Source: JAAEUE01 sp039180225 (GTDB lineage Bacteria > Pseudomonadota > Alphaproteobacteria > Rhizobiales > CAJQND01). From it: a stretch of DNA of 10,024 nucleotides. The position numbers were made by a program, and so were the translations under genes. This document shows, in pieces, positions 1 through 6,231 of the stretch (position 1 is its first letter; each line of letters begins with the position of its first letter). The stretch is from the NCBI GenBank assembly GCA_039180225.1, contig JBCDDQ010000174.1:1-10024 (forward strand), read 5' to 3'. Below the pieces are notes generated by a model. It saw only the letters and a list, made by a program, of their open reading frames with translations, did not search any database and had not been told where the DNA came from.

Positions 1-31
1 CCGCAACGATTGAACAAGGGATGAGAGCCAA

Positions 32-958
32 ATGCCAGGTGTCGAAGATCTGAAGGGGCTGTTCACGCCGGTTTTGACGCCCTTCACCGCAGGCTATGAG
101 GTCGATCAGGGCCGTTATGTGAAGTTCTGCAAATGGGTGGTCAGCCAAGGGGCGGGGCTCGCCTGTTTCGGCACCAATTCGGAAGCCAATTCCCTCTCTG
201 TGGAAGAGCGCATTGAATTGCTCGATCTGTTGGTGGAGGCGGGAATCGGTCCTGAGAAGCTTATGCCCGGCAATGGCGCGTGCGCTCTGCCGGATGCCTA
301 CAAGCTCTCGGCGGCTGCGGCCCGGCACAAGTGCGCGGCAACGCTTATGCTGCCCCCTTTCTACTATAAGGGCGTGTCTGATGAGGGATTGTTCCGGGCC
401 TATGCCTCTGTGATTGAGCATGTGGGGTCTTCGGATTTGCGTATCTGCCTCTATCACATCCCGCAGGTGTCCGGCGTTCCGATTACGTTGAACCTCATTG
501 AGCAACTGCTTGCGCGCTATCCAGACACGGTGGTGGGCATCAAGGATTCCTCTGGCGATTGGACAAACACCAAAGCCATGCTGGACGCCTTCCCGGGCTT
601 TAAGGTGTTCCCAGGTGCTGAGACCTTCCTCTTGGACGGCATGCGCAATGGCGCGGTTGGCTGTATCTCGGCCACGGCCAACATCAATCCGGGCCCGATC
701 GCCGAGCTGGCCGCCAACTGGCAGGGTGACGATGCCGACGATAAGCAGGCCGCGCTCGACAATGTGCGTTCGGTGGTGACCGAATATGCCCCTATTCCTG
801 CACTCAAAGCCACCGTTGCGCATCACGGCGCCGATGAAGCCTGGCGCACTGTGCGGCCTCCTTTGGTTGAGCTTGATGAGGCGGCCGCGGGCGGTGTTGT
901 GGGCAAACTGGACGACCTCGGCTTTCAAATGCCTGGGTTGGCTGAAGCGTTAGCCTAA
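32..958 (+). CDS. DapA/N-acetylneuraminate lyase superfamily aldolase, substrate unknown
   Basis: A 308-residue TIM-barrel class I aldolase of the DHDPS/NAL superfamily, near the family's usual length of about 300. These cytosolic enzymes form a Schiff base with pyruvate or a similar 2-oxo acid. The Schiff-base lysine is K171 in GIKDSSGD, the catalytic tyrosine is Y141 in LYHIP, and the substrate-loop motif GTNSE lies at 47-51 where true DHDPS has GTTGE. PPFYYKG at 108-114 matches the PYYN region. The arginine that binds the carboxylate of aspartate semialdehyde in DHDPS (E. coli R138) aligns with V146, so lysine biosynthesis is unlikely; another aldolase or hydrolyase, such as a sugar-acid enzyme, fits better. 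The start is preceded by AAGGG at 16-20. The gene before it is outside the window, so operon context is unknown. Family assignment is firm; substrate is not. Confidence 0.9.
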   Translation: MPGVEDLKGLFTPVLTPFTAGYEVDQGRYVKFCKWVVSQGAGLACFGTNSEANSLSVEERIELLDLLVEAGIGPEKLMPGNGACALPDAYKLSAAAARHKCAATLMLPPFYYKGVSDEGLFRAYASVIEHVGSSDLRICLYHIPQVSGVPITLNLIEQLLARYPDTVVGIKDSSGDWTNTKAMLDAFPGFKVFPGAETFLLDGMRNGAVGCISATANINPGPIAELAANWQGDDADDKQAALDNVRSVVTEYAPIPALKATVAHHGADEAWRTVRPPLVELDEAAAGGVVGKLDDLGFQMPGLAEALA

Positions 959-965
959 AGTTTTT
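940..965 (+). terminator. possible weak intrinsic terminator at the end of the aldolase gene
   Basis: GGCTGA (940-945) can pair with TTAGCC (950-955) around a 4-base loop, with one G-U pair. A run of five T follows at 961-965 after a 5-base gap. The stem overlaps the last codons of the gene. The stem is short and the T run is displaced, so this is only a candidate. Confidence 0.3.
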
Positions 966-1142
966 CTTGGATATTTTGCCACTGGTGTGTCTTGTTGGTT
1001 GATGAAGACGCGCCTGGGTGTTAGGTAAGTTTAACGTCTAGAAAAAGATGGCCGGGGATGGGCTTTTACTTTGAGAGGTCCGGCCGAACGGGGCTGAGAG
1101 AGCGATTTTGACGGAAATCGGCTCGTGGTCTGGCTAGAGGGT

Positions 1143-1149
1143 GAGGTGA
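1143..1149 (+). promoter_or_regulatory. ribosome binding site fixing a GTG start
   Basis: GAGGTGA sits 6 bases before the GTG at 1156. An in-frame TGA at 1147-1149 rules out any start further upstream, so this site decides the GTG start of the carboxypeptidase. The rest of the 959-1155 gap shows a small hairpin (CGATTT 1103-1108 with AAATCG 1115-1120) but no convincing promoter. Confidence 0.7.
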
Positions 1150-1155
1150 CCCCAG

Positions 1156-2571
1156 GTGACTAGATTGAGCTTTGCTCTTGCGCGATCTGCGCTGCTGGCT
1201 GTCGTATGTTGCGTATTGCTGGTGTACACCAGTAAGGCGTGGGCCGGTCCATACATCGTTTACGACCCCTCTACCGGCCAGGTTCTGTCCCAGAAGGATG
1301 CCGGCAAGCCCTGGTATCCTGCTTCTCTCACCAAACTGATGACCGCTTATGTGACCTTCCATGCGATCAAGGAAGGCGGCCTGAAACTGAGCGACAAGGT
1401 TGTGATGTCTCCGCGCGCCTCCGCCGAGCCGCCCTCCAAGCTTGGTCTTTTGCCAGGACAATCGATCTCACTTGGGCTCGCCCTGAAAACACTGCTTGTG
1501 CGCTCCACAAACGATGTGGCCGTGGCCATTGCGGAGCGTGTGGCCGGCGATGTGGAGCGCTTCGTGCTGCTGATGAACCGCACCGCAAAGAGCCTCGGCA
1601 TGACGTCAACGCATTTTGCCAATCCCCATGGCTTGCCGGATCCGCGGCAAATCACATCGGCTCGGGACATGGCGATCTTGGGTGGGCGAATCATTCGCGA
1701 GTTCCCCCAGTACAACGACTATTTCAGCGCGCGCTTTGTGAAGGTGGGCAAACGCAAGCTGTCAAACCGCAACAATGCGTTCTTGAACAGTTGGGACGCA
1801 GCAGATGGACTGAAAACCGGATATGTGTGCAACTCCGGCTCCAATCTGGTGGCCAGCGCCACGGTGAATGGCAAGCGGCTGATTGCGGTGGTGTTGGGCG
1901 CGCGCAACGGCGGCCAGAGGGCTGCAACAGCAAAGAAGATCCTGGAAGCGGCGACCGGCGTGTCCGCCCCAAAAGTGGCTTCGGCCTCTTCGGCTGAGAA
2001 TGACGATTACGATGAAGGCTATAAGCGCGCTGCTGAAGTCTTTAAGGGCGTCCCCTTGGACAATGTGCGCAATGAAGGCTTCTCTGCAAGCCACCTGCCG
2101 AAGGACATGGCGCCTGTCGTGTGTAAGCGGCGGGCCTCGTGGCGGACCATTCGGCCCTATAGATTGAAGCGCAAGTGGACGGCCTCCTTCGGAACCTATG
2201 AGCGCCCTGCGGCGGCCTACAAGCTGCTGCGCACGCGCCTGCTCAACTCCTTGAACGTGGTACACGGGGGCAACCATGGCCTGATCAGGAAGCGTCCTGA
2301 AAAGACCTATATTGCTGCGTTGGGTAACCTCTCCAAGGATCAGGCCACCCGGTTGTGCGGCCATTTTAAGTCCAAATCCAAACGCTGCAGCGTCCTTTCG
2401 CCGGACTACATGGCCAGCCTGGCGGTGGCCGACGATGCCTACCACAAGGCGCTGCAAGCCAAGCGCAAAGCCGCGGCCAAAAAGAAGCGTGCGCTGCGCA
2501 AAAAGAAAAAGAAGCGCACGCGCAGCAAAAAACGTACTAAAAAGAAGCGCAAGAAAGTCTCCACTCGCTGA
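1156..2571 (+). CDS. D-alanyl-D-alanine carboxypeptidase (PBP5/6-like, S11 family) with SPOR-like domain and basic tail
   Basis: A 471-residue secreted penicillin-binding protein that trims the terminal D-alanine from peptidoglycan pentapeptides in the periplasm. A signal peptide covers residues 1-30 (hydrophobic core about 11-24, cleavage after AWA). The peptidase S11 domain spans about 31-268 with all three active-site motifs: SLTK (S57, K60), STN (S117-N119) and KTG (220-222). Residues 341-416 show the alternating pattern of a SPOR domain, which binds denuded glycan at division sites. The last 41 residues (431-471) contain 26 Lys or Arg. The usual amphipathic membrane anchor of E. coli PBP5 is not evident. 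It starts with GTG, supported by GAGGTGA at 1143-1149. It ends 28 bases before the GTPase gene and is probably cotranscribed with it. The dacF/dacC-type name is left open; the enzyme class is firm. Confidence 0.93.
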   Translation: MTRLSFALARSALLAVVCCVLLVYTSKAWAGPYIVYDPSTGQVLSQKDAGKPWYPASLTKLMTAYVTFHAIKEGGLKLSDKVVMSPRASAEPPSKLGLLPGQSISLGLALKTLLVRSTNDVAVAIAERVAGDVERFVLLMNRTAKSLGMTSTHFANPHGLPDPRQITSARDMAILGGRIIREFPQYNDYFSARFVKVGKRKLSNRNNAFLNSWDAADGLKTGYVCNSGSNLVASATVNGKRLIAVVLGARNGGQRAATAKKILEAATGVSAPKVASASSAENDDYDEGYKRAAEVFKGVPLDNVRNEGFSASHLPKDMAPVVCKRRASWRTIRPYRLKRKWTASFGTYERPAAAYKLLRTRLLNSLNVVHGGNHGLIRKRPEKTYIAALGNLSKDQATRLCGHFKSKSKRCSVLSPDYMASLAVADDAYHKALQAKRKAAAKKKRALRKKKKKRTRSKKRTKKKRKKVSTR

Positions 2572-2599
2572 AAATTTCTCAAGCGTGCAGGGTGAGCGG

Positions 2600-3736
2600 A
2601 TGAGCGACACACAGACCAAGGCACCCGTGCCTCTTTCCGTGCTGACCGGGTTTTTGGGCGCGGGGAAAACCACACTTCTCAACACACTCCTGCAGGACCC
2701 CGCCATGGAGGGGACCGCAGTGATCATTAATGAGTTTGGCGAGATCGGACTCGATCATCTGCTGGTGGAGACCGCAGATGAGAACGTGATGGAAATGTCT
2801 TCGGGTTGTCTGTGCTGCACCATTCGCGGCGATCTGATTGATACCATGATCGATCTGATGACCCGGCGCGATGAAGGCAGGGTGAAAGACTTTGACCGAG
2901 TGGTGATCGAGACCACGGGTCTGGCAGATCCGGCGCCCATTCTGCATACGATCATGAACCACCCCTGGCTGCTCGCCCGTTACAGGCTTGAATCGGTGAT
3001 TACCCTGGTGGACGCCGTCAACGGAGAGGCCACGTTGGATGCCCACGTGGAGGCCGTGAAGCAGGTTGCCATGGCGGACCGGCTCGTGCTGTCCAAAGCC
3101 GACCTGCTGGAAGGGCTGGAGGGCGAGGAGAAGTTCGCTTCACTGGTGGTGCGCCTGCGGAAGCTGGCGCCGGCGGCGCGGATTCTGGATACCTTGTGCG
3201 GCGAAGCCACGCCAGAGAAACTGTTCAATGCAGGGCTTTACGATCCTGAAAGCAAGTCACCCGACGTGAAACGCTGGCTGGCCGAGGAAGCCTATGGCGT
3301 GGACCGCAATGGTCACGGTCACGGTCACGGTCACGATCACCATCATGACGTGAACCGGCACGACGATCACATCAGCGCGTTCTGCATTGCCTCTGATCTG
3401 CCGATCAGCGCACCGTCATTCGATCTGTTCTTGGAGCTCCGTCGCTCCTATCACGGGCCAAACCTCTTGCGGGTGAAAGGCATTGTGAAGGTTGAAGAGG
3501 ACCAGGAGCGTCCTTTTATCATCCACGGTGTGCAGCACGTGTTCCATCCGCCCGTGCAACTGGATGCCTGGCCGGACGAAGATCGACGCTCACGCCTGGT
3601 GTTCATCACGCGTGATGTGCAAAAGGCGGAGTTGGAAAAAATCTTCGCGGCGTTTGCCGAACGGTCTCAAGGGGCTGGGGCGGCGTTTCGCGACGAAACC
3701 CTGTCCCTGCGCAGCGGAGGCTTGCTCGAAGAATGA
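2600..3736 (+). CDS. CobW/COG0523-family GTPase metallochaperone
   Basis: A 378-residue G3E-family GTPase that delivers a metal, often zinc or cobalt, to client proteins using GTP. Visible motifs are Walker A GFLGAGKTT (17-25), the metal-binding CLCC (70-73) typical of COG0523, VVIETTGLADP (101-111) around the Walker B/switch region, and SKAD (165-168) as the guanine-specificity motif. A histidine-rich loop (nine His between 239 and 257) separates the GTPase domain from the CobW C-terminal domain (about 258-373). The frame stays open upstream into the carboxypeptidase gene. The ATG at 2600 is chosen because the protein then begins just before the GTPase domain and AGGGTGAG lies at 2589-2596. 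The stop overlaps the next start as ATGA, suggesting translational coupling. The metal and client cannot be told; no obvious cobalamin or nitrile hydratase gene is near. Confidence 0.92.
   Translation: MSDTQTKAPVPLSVLTGFLGAGKTTLLNTLLQDPAMEGTAVIINEFGEIGLDHLLVETADENVMEMSSGCLCCTIRGDLIDTMIDLMTRRDEGRVKDFDRVVIETTGLADPAPILHTIMNHPWLLARYRLESVITLVDAVNGEATLDAHVEAVKQVAMADRLVLSKADLLEGLEGEEKFASLVVRLRKLAPAARILDTLCGEATPEKLFNAGLYDPESKSPDVKRWLAEEAYGVDRNGHGHGHGHDHHHDVNRHDDHISAFCIASDLPISAPSFDLFLELRRSYHGPNLLRVKGIVKVEEDQERPFIIHGVQHVFHPPVQLDAWPDEDRRSRLVFITRDVQKAELEKIFAAFAERSQGAGAAFRDETLSLRSGGLLEE
3311..3340 (+). repeat. tandem GGTCAC hexamer repeat coding for the His-Gly loop
   Basis: Four perfect GGTCAC units (3311-3334) and a fifth with one change (GATCAC, 3335-3340) lie head to tail. 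Each unit codes Gly-His or Asp-His, so gain or loss of a unit would keep frame and change the number of histidines in the metal-binding loop of the GTPase. Confidence 0.9.
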
Positions 3737-4083
3737 GCGTGAAACTGTATGGTTTGAAAAACTGCGACACCTGCCGCAAAGCGCTTAAGGCGTTGACGGC
3801 GTCCGGTATCGGGCATGAGTTTGTGGATGTTCGGGCCGATGGCGTTGGGCAGGACCAAATCGCTGCCTGGGCCAAGGTGCTGGGGTGGCAGCCGTTGCTC
3901 AACACCAAGTCCGCCACGTGGCGCAGCCTACCGGATCAGGACAAGGCGGACGTGGATGAAGCCAAGGCGGTTGCGCTGATGGCCGAGCATCCGACTTTGA
4001 TGAAGCGTCCGATTGTCGAGGCCTCAGACGGGGTCACCGTCGGCTGGACCTCAGATGTCCAGGCCGGACTTGGCCTCAGCTGA
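3733..4083 (+). CDS. ArsC/Spx-family thioredoxin-fold protein (YffB-like)
   Basis: A 116-residue protein of the ArsC/Spx/YffB family, typical in length. It begins with the beta strand and active-site loop MSVKLYGLKNCDTC, giving a CxxC pair at C11 and C14. It also carries the NTKSATWRSL segment (57-66), normal for the family, and the RPIVE motif (92-96) that contacts the substrate or thiol in ArsC. Single-cysteine members reduce arsenate with glutathione; CxxC members such as Spx are redox sensors, and YffB-type members in Proteobacteria have no firm function. I infer a glutathione-linked reductase or redox protein, not a proven arsenate reductase, as no arsenic genes are nearby. Its ATG overlaps the stop of the GTPase gene (ATGA at 3733-3736). 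Its 3' end overlaps the convergent sulfur-carrier gene by 8 bases. Confidence 0.87.
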   Translation: MSVKLYGLKNCDTCRKALKALTASGIGHEFVDVRADGVGQDQIAAWAKVLGWQPLLNTKSATWRSLPDQDKADVDEAKAVALMAEHPTLMKRPIVEASDGVTVGWTSDVQAGLGLS

Positions 4084-4336
4084 TTTCCGCCTTGCGGATC
4101 TTAAAAATGTAGAGCTCGCCCTCCTGGGCTTGGCTCACCAGCTCATGGCCGCTTTCCTGGCAAAAATGGGGAAAATCAATCACCGCCATGGGGTCTGTGG
4201 CCTCAACCGTCAGCACGTCGCCTGACTTAAGGGATTTCAAACGCTTGCGGGCTTTCAATACGGGCAAGGGGCACTTGAGGCCCCGGGTGTCCAGAATGAC
4301 TGACATGCTTGTGTTCATTTTGCCGTCGGAATCCAT
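4076..4336 (-). CDS. TusA-family sulfur carrier protein
   Basis: A small SirA/TusA-fold protein (86 residues from the outermost ATG). The defining CPxP motif is KCPLP with C22 as the persulfide-carrying cysteine, preceded by LDTRGL and followed by a helix rich in Lys and Arg. The C-terminal half (EATDPMAVIDFPHFC and the final strand) fits the family. TusA proteins pass sulfur from cysteine desulfurase to tRNA thiolation, molybdenum-cofactor or dissimilatory sulfur pathways. Three ATGs compete: 4336, 4318 and 4306. The last gives 76 residues, closest to the usual length, and none has a good ribosome binding site. The gene is convergent with the ArsC/Spx gene and divergent from the formate dehydrogenase operon, so it lies next to a molybdo-enzyme that needs sulfuration. 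The family is firm; the pathway is inferred. Confidence 0.88.
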   Translation of the reverse strand: MDSDGKMNTSMSVILDTRGLKCPLPVLKARKRLKSLKSGDVLTVEATDPMAVIDFPHFCQESGHELVSQAQEGELYIFKIRKAEIS

Positions 4337-4428
4337 TGCTTGGGGGCTTAATCGTCGTTAATTACAGATTTTCGCCGCAATAAGGAGAGGCTTGTCGCTC
4401 GCTCCGGGCCTATTAAATAAGGAAGCTA

Positions 4429-4491
4429 ATGAAACAAATGGCCCGTTTCTTTGGATCAATTCTGTGGTATACCACACACCAGTGCCGATGA
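4429..4491 (+). CDS. possible 20-residue leader ORF upstream of formate dehydrogenase
   Basis: An ATG at 4429 follows AAGGA (4419-4423) at ideal spacing and opens a 20-codon frame ending at TGA 4489-4491, 18 bases before the beta-subunit start, which has no good binding site of its own. The peptide begins MKQMARFFGS and resembles nothing I know. It could be a leader peptide coupling translation, or chance. A second overlapping frame from TTG 4392, after AAGGAG at 4382-4387, runs to TAG 4500-4502. Confidence 0.25.
   Translation: MKQMARFFGSILWYTTHQCR
4463..4476. promoter_or_regulatory. perfect 14-base palindrome, candidate operator of the formate dehydrogenase operon
   Basis: TGTGGTATACCACA is a perfect inverted repeat centred between 4469 and 4470, ending 33 bases before the beta-subunit start. 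The core TGGTATACCA resembles sites of GntR/FadR-type repressors. It also contains TGGTATACC, which could act as an extended -10 element (TGnTATA at 4465-4471), so a bound repressor would block the promoter. No clear -35 lies at the right distance, and the site falls inside the possible leader ORF. The other possible promoter, TTGTCG 4392-4397 with an AT-rich stretch at 4411-4419, is also weak. The regulator itself is not in the window. Confidence 0.5.
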
Positions 4492-4509
4492 AAGTCCCTT
4501 AGACAGTCT

Positions 4510-6231
4510 ATGAACAAGCATCAACCCAGTTCAGAATTCAAACCGATTCGCCCAGGCCGTGGCGGCGGTGGAAAGCGAAAGGCGCGCGGGTTTCCCAAAG
4601 GCCGTCAGGTGCAACCTTCGGCTATGGAGGATGTGCAGGCATTGTTGGGTGAGCGCGAGATCCAGCGCGACCATCTGATTGAATATCTGCATCTCATTCA
4701 AGACAAGTATGGGCATCTTTCTGCGTCCCATATGGCGGCTTTGGCCGGCCACATGCGCATTCCCATGGCGGAAGTATATGAAGTGGCTACCTTTTACGAT
4801 CATTTTGATGTGGTGAAGGAAGGTGAAGAGGCTCCGGCAGAAGTGACGGTCCGGGTGTGCGACTCGCTTTCGTGCGCCCTCGCCGGTTCTGAGGCGCTTA
4901 TCGCTGAGTTGAAGCAGAAGGCGGGCAAAGATGTCCGTGTTCTTCACGCACCCTGTATGGGTCGCTGCCAGAACGCACCTGCTGCTGCGGTCGGCAAGAA
5001 CTATATGGACCACGTGACTACCGACAGCCTTTTGGATGCCGCTCAGGCCCGGGACATCAAACCCCACGTGCCCGACTATCAGGGTCTGGACGCTTACAAG
5101 GCAGAAGGCGGGTACGCCATGGTTGAGGCCTGCCGTGCCGGCGATCGAACGCCTGATGATGTGATTGAGGAATTGCTTGAAGCGGGGCTTCGCGGGCTTG
5201 GCGGTGCAGGTTTTCCATCGGGTCAGAAGTGGAAGTTCGTGCGCATGGAAAAAGGCCCGCGCTACATGTGCATCAATGGGGATGAGGGCGAGCCAGGCAC
5301 CTTCAAGGATCGCCACTATCTGGAAAGCCGTCCGCATCAGTTTCTGGAAGGCATGCTGATTGGCGCTTGGGCGGTTGATGCAAAGCGCGTCTACATCTAC
5401 ATGCGCGATGAATATCCGACCGTGCTCAAGATCCTGGCTGACGAGATTAAGGCTATCGAGGCTGCGGGCATTGTTGAGCCCGGCTATGTGGAGCTCAGAC
5501 GCGGTGCTGGCGCCTACATTTGCGGTGAAGAAAGCGCGATGATCGAATCCGTGGAGGGCAAGCGTGGCCTGCCCCGTCACCGCCCGCCCTTTGTTGCGCA
5601 AGTTGGCGTGTTTGGTTGTCCCACATTGGTGCACAATGTGGAGACGGTGTACTGGATGCCGAAGATCCTCGCCAACGGTGCAGAATGGTTCGCCTCCCAA
5701 GGCAAAGAGGGGCACAAGGGCGCGCGCTCTTATTCGGTGTCCGGGCGCGTCAAGAAACCAGGCGTCGTGCTGGCGCCGGCCGGGGTCACGGTCAACGAGT
5801 TGATCAACGACCATTGCGGCGGCATGCTCGATGGCCACACCTTCAAGGGCTATTTGCCCGGTGGCGCCTCAGGTGGGATTCTGCCGGCTTCGAAAGGTGA
5901 TGTGCCGCTCGACTTTGGCGGTCCCTTGGCCGAGCTGGGCTGTTTCGTGGGCTCACACGCTGTTGTGGTGATGTCCGACAAGGACGATATGCGCGAGGCA
6001 GCACTTAACCTGTTGCACTTCTTTGAAGATGAAAGCTGCGGCCAGTGCACCCCCTGCCGTGTGGGCTGCGAAAAAGCTACCAAAATTATGACGGGCGGTG
6101 ACTGGGATCAGGATCTGTTGACCGAACTTGCAGGCGCGATGATGGATGCTTCCATCTGCGGACTTGGCCAGGCGGCGCCCAACCCCATTCTGACGGTAAT
6201 GAAATACTTCCCGGAGGAGTTTGACAAATGA
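4510..6231 (+). CDS. NAD-dependent formate dehydrogenase, beta subunit (NuoE-NuoF fusion)
   Basis: A 573-residue diaphorase subunit that takes electrons from the alpha subunit and reduces NAD+. Residues about 40-185 are NuoE-like with [2Fe-2S] ligands C117, C122, C149 and C153. Residues about 195-573 are NuoF-like: the FMN/NADH region GLRGLGGAGFPSGQKW (226-241), NGDEGEPGTFKDR (256-268) and GAGAYICGEESAMIE (332-346), an SLBB-like stretch about 405-470, and [4Fe-4S] ligands C510, C513, C516 and C550. The length and fused layout match the FDH1 beta subunit of Methylorubrum (about 570 residues), whereas Rhodobacter and Cupriavidus have separate FdsG and FdsB. The N-terminal extension with PGRG and PKGRQV is also seen in that type from memory, supporting the start at 4510 despite a weak binding site. 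Its stop overlaps the alpha start (ATGA at 6228-6231), so the two are surely one operon. Confidence 0.96.
   Translation: MNKHQPSSEFKPIRPGRGGGGKRKARGFPKGRQVQPSAMEDVQALLGEREIQRDHLIEYLHLIQDKYGHLSASHMAALAGHMRIPMAEVYEVATFYDHFDVVKEGEEAPAEVTVRVCDSLSCALAGSEALIAELKQKAGKDVRVLHAPCMGRCQNAPAAAVGKNYMDHVTTDSLLDAAQARDIKPHVPDYQGLDAYKAEGGYAMVEACRAGDRTPDDVIEELLEAGLRGLGGAGFPSGQKWKFVRMEKGPRYMCINGDEGEPGTFKDRHYLESRPHQFLEGMLIGAWAVDAKRVYIYMRDEYPTVLKILADEIKAIEAAGIVEPGYVELRRGAGAYICGEESAMIESVEGKRGLPRHRPPFVAQVGVFGCPTLVHNVETVYWMPKILANGAEWFASQGKEGHKGARSYSVSGRVKKPGVVLAPAGVTVNELINDHCGGMLDGHTFKGYLPGGASGGILPASKGDVPLDFGGPLAELGCFVGSHAVVVMSDKDDMREAALNLLHFFEDESCGQCTPCRVGCEKATKIMTGGDWDQDLLTELAGAMMDASICGLGQAAPNPILTVMKYFPEEFDK

Noticed and set aside
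1050..1085. GGCCGG (1050-1055) and CCGGCC (1080-1085) as a structured leader or riboswitch before the carboxypeptidase.
   Set aside because: A 6-base stem across a 24-base loop is expected by chance in GC-rich DNA and no known riboswitch core is visible.
2312..2599. The GTPase frame is open back to 2312, suggesting a longer N terminus or a fusion with the carboxypeptidase.
   Set aside because: The stretch is an Arg/Lys-rich shadow of the carboxypeptidase gene, while ATG 2600 has a good ribosome binding site and gives a normal family N terminus.
1762..2727. A 321-codon open frame on the - strand across the carboxypeptidase and the GTPase start.
   Set aside because: It spans two well-supported genes on the other strand and has composition typical of an antisense shadow.
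4531..5838. A 435-codon open frame on the - strand inside the formate dehydrogenase beta gene.
   Set aside because: It lies fully antisense to a clear gene, has no recognisable domain, and its openness follows from the codon bias of the + strand gene.
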